A stretch of DNA of 9,300 nucleotides. Origin: Caldilineae bacterium (lineage in GTDB: Bacteria; Chloroflexota; Anaerolineae; J102). The stretch is from contig DUEQ01000512.1 in the NCBI GenBank assembly GCA_011192085.1, forward strand, positions 1 to 9,300. Direction: 5' to 3'. A program made the translations under genes and the position numbers. Under the pieces are notes generated by a model that worked only from the letters and a program-made list of their open reading frames with translations, was not told the DNA's origin and ran no database searches. Numbering within the stretch: the stretch's first letter is position 1; every line of letters starts with the position of its first letter. Shown one piece after another: positions 1-5,463 of the stretch.

Positions 1-7
1 ACGCATT

Positions 8-36
8 TTGACATCCCATCATCCTTGTGCTATCCT
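8..36 (+). promoter_or_regulatory. Predicted sigma70-type promoter of the aromatic operon leader
   Basis: TTGACA at 8-13 is a perfect -35 hexamer. A 17-base spacer leads to TATCCT at 31-36 (4 of 6 matches to TATAAT), directly preceded by TGC, an extended -10 element. Transcription would start near 43-44, about 22 bases before the leader peptide ATG at 66. The same arrangement (TTGACA, 17 bases, TGC, TATGCT) recurs at 5401-5429, which supports both calls. Predicted by eye only; no start site has been mapped. Confidence 0.72.
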
Positions 37-65
37 CTATCCATCTCACGCTAACCATCGACACA

Positions 66-227
66 ATGTCCAACAAACGCACCCCTTCCATCCACGCTTT
101 GACCAGCTTCTGGGCTGGCGAGCGCGCGCGTGGGGCGTTTGGGCGCGGGGCCGCCTTCTTTGGCTTTTATGTTGGTTACTTTTTTGGCTTTCGAAGGTCG
201 CTCCCCGCCGGGCAGGGCATCGTGTAG
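66..227 (+). CDS. Phe/Tyr-rich leader peptide of a transcription attenuator
   Basis: This reading frame encodes 53 residues, from ATG at 66 to TAG at 225-227. Its function is inferred to lie in being translated, not in the product: ribosome speed over Phe/Tyr codons would report charged tRNA levels. Eight Phe, two Tyr and one Trp are present. Residues 31-42 read FFGFYVGYFFGF (codons 156-191), so 8 of 12 consecutive codons are Phe or Tyr, and six of the eight Phe codons in the frame are TTT. A predicted promoter lies upstream, and a terminator plus aroH and pheA lie downstream, as for the pheL leader of E. coli. The peptide is longer than classical leaders (about 15 residues) and shows no clear Shine-Dalgarno sequence, so the exact start is uncertain. 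A GTG at 27 lies in frame but falls inside the promoter. No homology to known leaders is claimed; the call rests on composition and position. Confidence 0.75.
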   Translation: MSNKRTPSIHALTSFWAGERARGAFGRGAAFFGFYVGYFFGFRRSLPAGQGIV

Positions 228-266
228 ACGCACTCATTCTTCCGTCCTTACCGAGCGTGGAGCGAC
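197..266 (+). promoter_or_regulatory. Predicted antiterminator hairpin of the Phe/Tyr attenuator
   Basis: GTCGCTCC at 197-204 is the exact reverse complement of GGAGCGAC at 259-266. After one mismatch (C205 opposite T258), CGC at 206-208 pairs with GCG at 255-257, giving 11 pairs in 12 positions. The 3' strand covers 255-260 of the terminator 5' arm, so the two hairpins cannot coexist. The 5' strand begins five bases after the last Phe codon of the run. A ribosome stalled at the first Phe codons would leave it free, while one translating on to the stop codon would disturb it. A possible protector stem pairs GCGGGG at 145-150 with CCCCGC at 203-208. Pairings were found by eye; energies were not computed. 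Confidence 0.62.
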
Positions 267-284
267 AGGCCCCACGCTCTTTTT
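253..284 (+). terminator. Rho-independent terminator (attenuator) before aroH
   Basis: GAGCGTGG at 253-260 pairs perfectly with CCACGCTC at 272-279 across an 11-base loop, and TTTTT at 280-284 follows immediately. This has the form of an intrinsic terminator. It lies after the leader peptide and before the aroH start, where it would stop most transcripts unless the alternative 197-208/255-266 hairpin forms. Confidence 0.78.
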
Positions 285-334
285 GTTGCCCGAGGGCGAT
301 CCCCAGCGTGGGGCATCCTCCCCCAACCATCCCC

Positions 335-431
335 AGGAGGCATTCCCATGCTGCAAGTCGGACTCTGGTATTCTCAACCGATCACCCAGCCCGCCTGGGC
401 CCACATCTATCCTCCCAAGGAGACGCCCACC
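335..431 (+). promoter_or_regulatory. Two in-frame ribosome binding sites before aroH
   Basis: AGGAGG at 335-340 stands 7 bases before ATG 348, and AAGGAG at 417-422 stands 9 bases before ATG 432. Both ATGs are in the same open frame. Starting at 348 would add 28 residues (including two Trp and two Tyr) ahead of the conserved chorismate mutase N-terminus, so 432 is the start favoured by family length. The upstream site may give a second isoform or drive initiation that feeds the downstream start. Confidence 0.5.
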
Positions 432-878
432 ATGGTCTGTCGAGGCGTGCGCGGCGCCACCACCGTCACATCCAACTCGCGCGAGGAGATCTTGCGGGAG
501 ACCCGCCGTCTGCTGGCCCTGATGATCCGACTCAACGGCATCGAGCCCGAGGACGTGGCCAGCGCCATCTTCACCACGACCCGCGATCTCAACGCCGAAT
601 TCCCGGCCCTGGCCGCTCGTCAATTGGGCTGGTGGGATGCTGCATTGTTGTGCGGGCATGAGATGGAGGTGCCCAACAGTCTCCCCCGCTGCATCCGCAT
701 CCTCGTCCACTGGAACACGGACAAGCAACCCTCCGAGATCCATCATGTGTACGTAGGCGAGGCCAGGTCGCTCAGGCCCGACAAGGCCACGCTGCCCCCG
801 GTAGATGAGGAGGACCTGGACGCCTGGATCCAGCAGCAGCTTGTGAGTTGGGAACAGAAAAGCGGGAGGTCGCGATGA
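432..878 (+). CDS. aroH: Chorismate mutase, monofunctional AroH type
   Basis: Catalyses the Claisen rearrangement of chorismate to prephenate, the shared branch point for Phe and Tyr, in the cytoplasm. The 148 residues start with RGVRGATTV at 4-12, aligning with the start of Bacillus subtilis AroH (127 residues). The family active-site residues can be placed at the expected spacing: R7, F57, R63, C74, E77, R89 and Y107 (B. subtilis R7, F57, R63, C75, E78, R90, Y108). The enzyme of this family is a trimer with active sites at subunit interfaces. The start at 432 is chosen because it fits the family N-terminus and has AAGGAG nine bases upstream; ATG 348 is an alternative start with a good site of its own. 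The C-terminal tail is about 20 residues longer than in B. subtilis. The stop TGA overlaps the pheA start, indicating translational coupling. It is the first structural gene after the attenuator. Confidence 0.93.
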   Translation: MVCRGVRGATTVTSNSREEILRETRRLLALMIRLNGIEPEDVASAIFTTTRDLNAEFPALAARQLGWWDAALLCGHEMEVPNSLPRCIRILVHWNTDKQPSEIHHVYVGEARSLRPDKATLPPVDEEDLDAWIQQQLVSWEQKSGRSR

Positions 879-1744
879 GTCAGCCGGTTTTGGTCGCATT
901 CCAGGGGGAGCGCGGTGCGTTTAGCGAGGAGGCCATTCGCCAACATTTCGGGGAAGAGGCGGACACCCTGCCCTGTCATGCGTTCGAGGATATCTTTGTC
1001 GCGGTGGATGAGGGGCGGGCCGAGTATGGCGCGGTGCCCGTGGAGAATTCGGTGGCCGGGTCCATCAACAAAGCCTACGATCTGCTGTTGGAACATGATC
1101 TGAAGGTATGGGGAGAGATCTTCCTGCAAGTGAGACACAATCTCATGGCCCCGCCCGGCACGCGACTGGAGGACATCCAAGAGGTGCGCTCCCATCCCCA
1201 GGCCCTGGCTCAATGTGAGCGCTTTCTCAACCGCCATGGCTGGCGGGCGAAACCCTGGTACGACACCGCGGGCAGCGCCAAGGACCTGGCTCAGAATCCG
1301 GAGCCGGGCGTGGCGGTCATCGCCAGCAAGCTGGCCGCGGCGATCTATGGACTGGAGGTGCTGGCCCCGGGCATCGAGGACCTGGCCTTCAACTACACCC
1401 GCTTCTTCGTCATCGGGCGGGGTGAGCCCCCCTACACCTCGCACGCGAAAACCTCCCTGGTCTTTGCCACGGCGCACAGTCCGGGCGCGTTGGTGGCCTG
1501 TCTCAACGAATTCGCCTCCCGCGGGATCAATCTCACCAAGCTGGAGAGCCGCCCGCGGCGCAATCGCCCCTGGCATTACGTCTTCTACCTTGATTTCGAG
1601 GGACACTGGCAGGATGCGCGTCAGCGCGAGGCCCTGGTGGCGTTGCTGGCCCGAGCAGCGTTCGTCAAGCTGCTGGGCTCTTACCCTGCGGCCAAGATGC
1701 CCGAAATCAGCAACGGCGCACAGGCGGAATTGTTGCAGATTTGA
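875..1744 (+). CDS. pheA: Prephenate dehydratase with C-terminal ACT domain
   Basis: Converts prephenate to phenylpyruvate, the committed step to phenylalanine. The 289 residues match the usual length of monofunctional PheA. The catalytic dehydratase domain spans about 4-182. Visible family motifs are [11 protein letters not shown] (54-64), SHPQALAQC (106-114) and the active-site NYTRFF stretch (173-178, with T175-R176-F177). An ACT domain follows at about 193-270, with GALV (204-207) and ESRP (224-227), the two motifs that form the Phe allosteric site in this family; feedback inhibition by Phe is therefore expected. The start at 875 has GGGAGG at 864-869 and overlaps the aroH stop as ATGA; a TTG at 848 in the same frame was not chosen. 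Together with aroH it supplies the function of the fused E. coli P-protein as two separate polypeptides. Confidence 0.95.
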   Translation: MSQPVLVAFQGERGAFSEEAIRQHFGEEADTLPCHAFEDIFVAVDEGRAEYGAVPVENSVAGSINKAYDLLLEHDLKVWGEIFLQVRHNLMAPPGTRLEDIQEVRSHPQALAQCERFLNRHGWRAKPWYDTAGSAKDLAQNPEPGVAVIASKLAAAIYGLEVLAPGIEDLAFNYTRFFVIGRGEPPYTSHAKTSLVFATAHSPGALVACLNEFASRGINLTKLESRPRRNRPWHYVFYLDFEGHWQDARQREALVALLARAAFVKLLGSYPAAKMPEISNGAQAELLQI

Positions 1745-1902
1745 AACGCCAAGGCGGCCCGTTCTACGTTTACGGTTCACCGTTGACTGCTTTGCAACGC
1801 CCTCCCTTTTTCACTGTTAACTTCCTGTCGGCTTCGGCCAACGTTACCGCCGAAACCTTTTCGCAAACCAAGCCAAAGTGATTTTCGAAACAGAAATCCA
1901 TC
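1745..1902 (+). other. Spacer between pheA and the first DAHP synthase
   Basis: This 158-base gap has no reading frame I would support. It contains a low-complexity stretch around 1760-1790 built from TTTACGG/TTCACCG-like units. A weak hairpin (TTCGGC 1833-1838 with GCCGAA 1849-1854) is followed by CCTTTT, too weak to call a terminator. ATTTTCGAAACAG at 1881-1893 recurs exactly at 3323-3335, upstream of the second DAHP synthase. No Shine-Dalgarno sequence is visible before ATG 1903. Confidence 0.5.
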
Positions 1903-2946
1903 ATGATCATCGTCATGCAACCCAACTCGACCGCGGCCGAAATCGGCGCGGTCATCGCCATGGTGCAAAAGGCGGGCGCAACGCCCCACCCCATCTACGG
2001 CACGGAACGCACCGTGGTGGCCGTAGTGGGTGAAACCAGCCGCATCAAGCCTGAGGATTTCAACCGCATGCCCGGCGTGGAGAAGGTCACCACTATCAGC
2101 GCGCCCTTCAAGCTAGCCAGCCGGGAGTCGCATCCCGATGACACGCAGTTTCGGGTGGGGACTTACCGCATCGGCGGGCCGGAGATCATCATCATGGCGG
2201 GGCCGTGTTCAGTGGAGAGCCGCAGCCAATTGCTCGAAACTGCGCACGCGGTGAAGGAGGCGGGAGCGCACATCCTGCGCGGAGGCGCGTTCAAGCCCCG
2301 TTCTTCGCCCTATTCTTTTCAGGGCCTGGGCCTGAAAGGGCTGGAGATCCTGGCCGAGGCCCGGGAGATCTACAACATGCCCATCATCACCGAGGTCATG
2401 TCCCCCGAAGCTGTTCCCATGGTGGCCGAGTACGCAGACATCCTCCAGATCGGCGCTCGGAACATGCAGAATTTCGGATTGTTACACGCGGTTGGGCGCA
2501 TCCAGCGACCTGTGCTCCTCAAACGGGGCATGATGAGTAGCATGGAGGAGCTCCTGATGTCCGCGGAGTATATCCTGGCGGGCGGCAACTATCGGGTCAT
2601 GCTTTGCGAACGGGGCATCCGCACGTTCGAGAAATACACCCGCAACACCTTCGATCTCAACGCGGTGCCCATCCTCAAACAGCTCAGCCATCTCCCCATC
2701 ATCGCCGATCCCAGCCACGCCACCGGGCGTTGGGACGCGGTGGTCCCCATGGCCCGGGCCGCCATCGCCGCGGGCGCGGATGGTCTCATCGTCGAAGTGC
2801 ATCCCCGCCCCGAGGAAGCCCTCTCCGACGGCCCGCAATCCCTCAAGCCCGAGCGCTTCGTCGAACTGGTGCAACAGGTGAAACGCATCGCCGAGGCCCT
2901 GAACCGCACCGTGCCCGAGCCCGAACCTGCGCTGGCGAGGGGATAG
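1903..2946 (+). CDS. aroF: DAHP synthase, type I-beta with N-terminal regulatory domain (copy 1)
   Basis: Condenses phosphoenolpyruvate with erythrose 4-phosphate to 3-deoxy-D-arabino-heptulosonate 7-phosphate, the entry step of the shikimate pathway. The 347 residues align without gaps to Thermotoga maritima DAHP synthase (338). A ferredoxin-like regulatory domain lies at about 1-65 and a TIM barrel at about 85-335. The metal ligands fall at the Thermotoga positions: C102 (AGPCSVE), H272 (DPSH), E298 and D309. Other signatures are [13 protein letters not shown] (125-137), IGARNMQN (183-190) and LKRG (206-209). In the regulatory domain H29 is kept, but position 31 is Ile where the Thermotoga enzyme has Ser, which contacts the inhibitor Tyr; inhibitor specificity may therefore differ. 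The tail after about 337 is ten residues longer than in copy 2. No Shine-Dalgarno is visible before ATG 1903. It probably belongs to the aroH-pheA transcript. Confidence 0.94.
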   Translation: MIIVMQPNSTAAEIGAVIAMVQKAGATPHPIYGTERTVVAVVGETSRIKPEDFNRMPGVEKVTTISAPFKLASRESHPDDTQFRVGTYRIGGPEIIIMAGPCSVESRSQLLETAHAVKEAGAHILRGGAFKPRSSPYSFQGLGLKGLEILAEAREIYNMPIITEVMSPEAVPMVAEYADILQIGARNMQNFGLLHAVGRIQRPVLLKRGMMSSMEELLMSAEYILAGGNYRVMLCERGIRTFEKYTRNTFDLNAVPILKQLSHLPIIADPSHATGRWDAVVPMARAAIAAGADGLIVEVHPRPEEALSDGPQSLKPERFVELVQQVKRIAEALNRTVPEPEPALARG

Positions 2947-3016
2947 CGCCCCCAGGCGGCGCCCGCGACGATGCCAATGACAATGGGCAAGCCAACCTGG
3001 CGCGGGCGGCCAAGTT

Positions 3017-3052
3017 CGTCAAACGTCATCCGTCATGTCATTACGTTTGACG
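3017..3052. repeat. Perfect 10-bp inverted repeat after DAHP synthase copy 1
   Basis: CGTCAAACGT at 3017-3026 and ACGTTTGACG at 3043-3052 are exact reverse complements around a 16-base loop. No T-run follows, so it does not look like an intrinsic terminator. It could stabilise the 3' end of the upstream mRNA, or bind a protein as a dyad. Confidence 0.5.
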
Positions 3053-3113
3053 CTGATTGACTGACAAAAGCCTGTGGCCGTTTCCTTTGGCCGCACAGCC
3101 CCATCCTTGGCTT

Positions 3114-3289
3114 CCTCCCCCACTCCGAAACGGGCGGGGGAGGAGGAGCGGAAGCTGGATGCGATGGCCCCCCTCCAACCTCCCCCCGAGCTGCGCTCAG
3201 GGGGAGGCCATCCGGTTCTGCAAAGCCTTTCCCCAAGAGAAAATGTGCTCCCTCCCCTGAAAACGAGCGTAGCGAGTTTCGGGGGAGGG
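3114..3289. repeat. Cluster of three CCTCCCC...GGGGAGG hairpins
   Basis: Three palindromes lie in a row: CCTCCCCC 3114-3121 with GGGGGAGG 3136-3143; CCTCCCCC 3179-3186 with GGGGGAGG 3200-3207, with an inner GAG/CTC pair; and CCCTCCCCTGAAA 3250-3262 with TTTCGGGGGAGGG 3277-3289 (13 pairs including one G-T). The shared core with different loops suggests members of one dispersed palindromic repeat family. Some could fold in RNA and weaken read-through into the second DAHP synthase. Confidence 0.65.
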
Positions 3290-3380
3290 CCGGGGAGGGG
3301 GCAAAAGGACACGGCAAAAGCTATTTTCGAAACAGGCGGACTAAACGACAGTTCGTTGATACCGATGAAAATCTCATATG

Positions 3381-3460
3381 TGTCATGCTGAGCGAAGGGA
3401 AGAATCTCGCGTCGGCAAGCGGGGAGCTTCTTCGGTCGCCATCGCTCCCTCAGGATGACA
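3381..3460. repeat. 80-bp inverted-repeat element (MITE-like)
   Basis: The ends TGTCATGCTGAG (3381-3392) and CTCAGGATGACA (3449-3460) are inverted copies with one mismatch. TGTCATCCTGAGCG-type ends with an internal GAAG/CTTC-rich body are, from memory, common in short dispersed repeats of environmental bacterial genomes. It contains no coding sequence. I see no convincing target-site duplication. Confidence 0.6.
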
Positions 3461-3494
3461 CGACAGAAACTTATTTTTCAGAGCAGGAGCAACT

Positions 3495-4508
3495 ATGATC
3501 GTCGTAATGAAACCCACTGCCACAGAGGAGGAGCTGCAACGCGTGCTCGAACGCGTGGAAAGGCTGGGCCTGGAGGCTCATCTCTCTTCGGGCGAATCCC
3601 ACACCATTATCGGCCTCATCGGCGAGACGGGCCGCATCAGCAGAAATACGTTCGAGGTCATGCCCGGCGTGGAGCGGGTGGTCCGCATTGCCGAACCATT
3701 CAAGCTGGCGAACCGCGAATTCCATCCCCAGGACACCCTCATCCAGGTGGGGGATGTGACCATTGGCGGGGAGCAGATTGTGATCATGGCCGGACCCTGC
3801 TCCGTGGAGAGTCGCAGCCAATTGCTTGAAACCGCGCATGCAGTGAAGGAGGCGGGCGCGCACATCCTGCGCGGAGGCGCGTTCAAGCCCCGCTCCTCCC
3901 CCTACGCCTTCCAGGGTCTAGGGGAAGAGGGCCTGAAATATCTGGCCGAAGCCCGGGAGATCTATGGCATGCCCATCATCACCGAGGTGATGGCCACGGA
4001 AGAGGTCGAGCTCGTGGCTCGCTACGCGGACATCCTGCAGATCGGCGCTCGCAACATGCAGAACTACCGTCTTCTTCAGGCCGTAGGCAGGCAGCAAAAG
4101 CCCGTTTTCCTCAAGCGAGGACTGAGCGGCACCCTGCAAGAGCTGCTTATGTCCGCGGAATATGTGATCGCCAACGGCAACCCCAACGTGATGGTGGTGG
4201 AGCGAGGCATCCGCACCTATGAGACCTTCACCCGCAATACCTTCGACATCAACGCCATCCCTGCGCTGAAACAGCTCACCCACCTGCCCGTTATCGGCGA
4301 TCCCAGCCATGGCACGGGCAAGTGGCGGTTGGTGGGCGCGGTGGCCAAGGCGGCCATTGCCGCGGGCGCAGATGGTCTCATGATCGAAGTCCATCCCCGG
4401 CCTGATGAAGCCTTTTCCGACGGCGCACAATCCCTCAAACCCAAACGCTTTCAGGCGCTCATGGATGAGCTACGCGCCCTGGCCCAAGCCATCGGGCGAG
4501 CGATGTGA
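3495..4508 (+). CDS. aroF: DAHP synthase, type I-beta with N-terminal regulatory domain (copy 2)
   Basis: Paralogue of the preceding synthase with the same reaction. Its 337 residues align without gaps to copy 1 (about 64% identity by hand count; 24 of 60 in the regulatory domain, much higher in the barrel) and to Thermotoga maritima DAHP synthase. Metal ligands C102, H272, E298 and D309 are all present, as are [13 protein letters not shown] and IGARNMQN. Unlike copy 1, the regulatory domain keeps both H29 and S31, the pair that contacts the hydroxyl of the inhibitor Tyr in the Thermotoga enzyme, so Tyr feedback is the expectation. GGAG at 3487-3490 supports ATG 3495. The gene lies 11 bases before tyrA, which suggests co-transcription and fits a Tyr-branch pairing. 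Whether its mRNA starts at the distant leader promoter or nearby is unknown. Confidence 0.94.
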   Translation: MIVVMKPTATEEELQRVLERVERLGLEAHLSSGESHTIIGLIGETGRISRNTFEVMPGVERVVRIAEPFKLANREFHPQDTLIQVGDVTIGGEQIVIMAGPCSVESRSQLLETAHAVKEAGAHILRGGAFKPRSSPYAFQGLGEEGLKYLAEAREIYGMPIITEVMATEEVELVARYADILQIGARNMQNYRLLQAVGRQQKPVFLKRGLSGTLQELLMSAEYVIANGNPNVMVVERGIRTYETFTRNTFDINAIPALKQLTHLPVIGDPSHGTGKWRLVGAVAKAAIAAGADGLMIEVHPRPDEAFSDGAQSLKPKRFQALMDELRALAQAIGRAM

Positions 4509-4519
4509 AATAAAGTCCC

Positions 4520-5404
4520 ATGATGACTCAACCCTCCCTGAACTCGCTCCACGTCGCCATCATCGGCATGGGCCTCATGGGCGCGTCGCTGGGCTACGAC
4601 CTTCGGGGGCGTGTGCGCCGGGTCACGGGCGTGGTGCGTCGCCCGGAGGCTGTGGCCGCAACCGAGGCCAGCGGATGCGTGGATGAGGCCACCGTGGACG
4701 CCCGCGCCGCCGCGGCCGAGGCCGATCTGGTCGTGTTGGCCACGCCCGTACGCACCATCCTCCGGCAAATCGAGGAGCTAGGGCCGCTGATGCAGCCAGG
4801 GGCTGTGCTCATCGACATGGGCAGCACAAAGACCGCCATCTGTCGGGCCATGGCCGCATTGCCCGAGCATGTGCAGCCGGTGGGAGGGCATCCCATGTGC
4901 GGAAAGGAGGTGGCGGGGCTGGAGGCGGCGGAGCCGGGCCTGTATCGGGGATGCACCTTCGTCCTCTGTCCCCTGCCCCGCACCGCGTCCCAAGCCCTGG
5001 AACTTGCGCAGGCGCTGGTCGCGCACATCCATGCTCGCCCACTTATCCTGGACCCCGAACGCCATGATCAGCTCGTCGCGGCCATCAGCCATCTTCCCTA
5101 CCTGAGCGCCTCTGCGCTCGTCGCCCACGTGATGAGCGTGGCCGAGGAGGATGAACGGGTGTGGGAGGTCGCGGCCAGCGGCTTTCGCGACGCATCTCGA
5201 GTCGCCGCGTCCGACGTGCGCATGATGCTCGACATTCTGCTTACCAATTCGAGCGCGGTGATGAACGCCTTGGATGACTTCGCCGACCAAATCGCGGGTT
5301 TGCGCCGGGCCCTGGCCGCGGGGGATGAGGCGCTGCTGACCCGTCAGCTGGAGGCCATCGCCCGCGCCCGGCGAAATTGGGGAAAAAATCGCCAAACCCA
5401 TTGA
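4520..5404 (+). CDS. tyrA: Prephenate/arogenate dehydrogenase
   Basis: Oxidatively decarboxylates prephenate to 4-hydroxyphenylpyruvate, or arogenate to tyrosine, using NAD(P)+. The 294 residues show an N-terminal Rossmann domain with GMGLMG (G16, G18, G21) and a helical C-terminal domain from about 170. Family motifs are GGHPMCGKE (122-130, catalytic His H124), SHLPY (190-194) and SGFRDASR (220-227, substrate Arg R223). After the second strand the sequence is GVVRRPEA (37-44): no acidic residue, and two Arg, which favours NADP+ over NAD+. No chorismate mutase or ACT domain is attached. The start could be ATG 4520 or ATG 4523; only weak AAATAAAG precedes them. The TGA stop overlaps the -35 box of the next promoter. 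Prephenate versus arogenate as substrate cannot be settled from sequence alone. Confidence 0.93.
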   Translation: MMTQPSLNSLHVAIIGMGLMGASLGYDLRGRVRRVTGVVRRPEAVAATEASGCVDEATVDARAAAAEADLVVLATPVRTILRQIEELGPLMQPGAVLIDMGSTKTAICRAMAALPEHVQPVGGHPMCGKEVAGLEAAEPGLYRGCTFVLCPLPRTASQALELAQALVAHIHARPLILDPERHDQLVAAISHLPYLSASALVAHVMSVAEEDERVWEVAASGFRDASRVAASDVRMMLDILLTNSSAVMNALDDFADQIAGLRRALAAGDEALLTRQLEAIARARRNWGKNRQTH

Positions 5405-5429
5405 CACCCTGCTGGCCGCGTGCTATGCT
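5401..5429 (+). promoter_or_regulatory. Predicted promoter of the acidic small protein gene
   Basis: TTGACA at 5401-5406 (perfect -35), 17-base spacer, then TATGCT at 5424-5429 (4 of 6) preceded by TGC at 5421-5423, an extended -10. It overlaps the tyrA stop codon. Transcription would begin near 5436, leaving a 5' leader of about 28 bases. The layout is the same as the promoter at 8-36. Confidence 0.72.
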
Positions 5430-5439
5430 AAACAAAACA

Positions 5440-5456
5440 CCTCCTCTCGGAGGAAA
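5440..5456 (+). promoter_or_regulatory. Ribosome binding site inside a small hairpin
   Basis: GGAGGAAA at 5449-5456 is a strong Shine-Dalgarno sequence, 7 bases before ATG 5464, and sets that start. CCTCC at 5440-5444 is its exact complement across the 4-base loop TCTC, so GGAGG (5449-5453) can be hidden in a 5-bp stem. This could lower or tune translation. Confidence 0.5.
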
Positions 5457-5463
5457 GCGCGTT

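Larger units (their letters stand above)
2947..3494 (+). other. Repeat-filled 548-bp spacer between the two DAHP synthases
   Basis: No gene is supported here. It holds a 10-bp inverted repeat (3017-3052), three GC-rich hairpins (3114-3289), a second copy of the ATTTTCGAAACAG motif (3323-3335) and an 80-bp inverted-repeat element (3381-3460). A TTGATA at 3356-3361 could be a -35, but no good -10 lies at the right distance. The spacer ends with GGAG at 3487-3490 before ATG 3495. Confidence 0.7.

Noticed and set aside
228..431. T-box riboswitch or TRAP-type control upstream of aroH
   Set aside because: No T-box consensus and no series of spaced GAG/UAG triplets was seen; the Phe/Tyr-coding frame plus competing hairpins explains the leader better.
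8..661. 217-codon plus frame across the leader and aroH
   Set aside because: It starts at a TTG inside the -35 box and runs out of frame with aroH; composition is Arg/His/Pro-rich shadow-like.
743..1780. Long minus-strand open frame opposite pheA (345 codons)
   Set aside because: It is the antisense shadow of a clearly recognised gene in GC-rich DNA; its translation shows no family motif and no ribosome site was found.
1783..1811. Possible promoter with TTGACT upstream of DAHP synthase copy 1
   Set aside because: The -35 is good, but only T-rich sequence without a -10 shape lies 16-18 bases later.
3356..3382. Possible promoter TTGATA ... TATGTG upstream of DAHP synthase copy 2
   Set aside because: The spacer would be only 15 bases and the -10 has just three matches; too weak to list.
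3017..3460. CRISPR array in the spacer between the DAHP synthases
   Set aside because: The repeats are palindromes of different length with no regular spacing and no uniform spacers.
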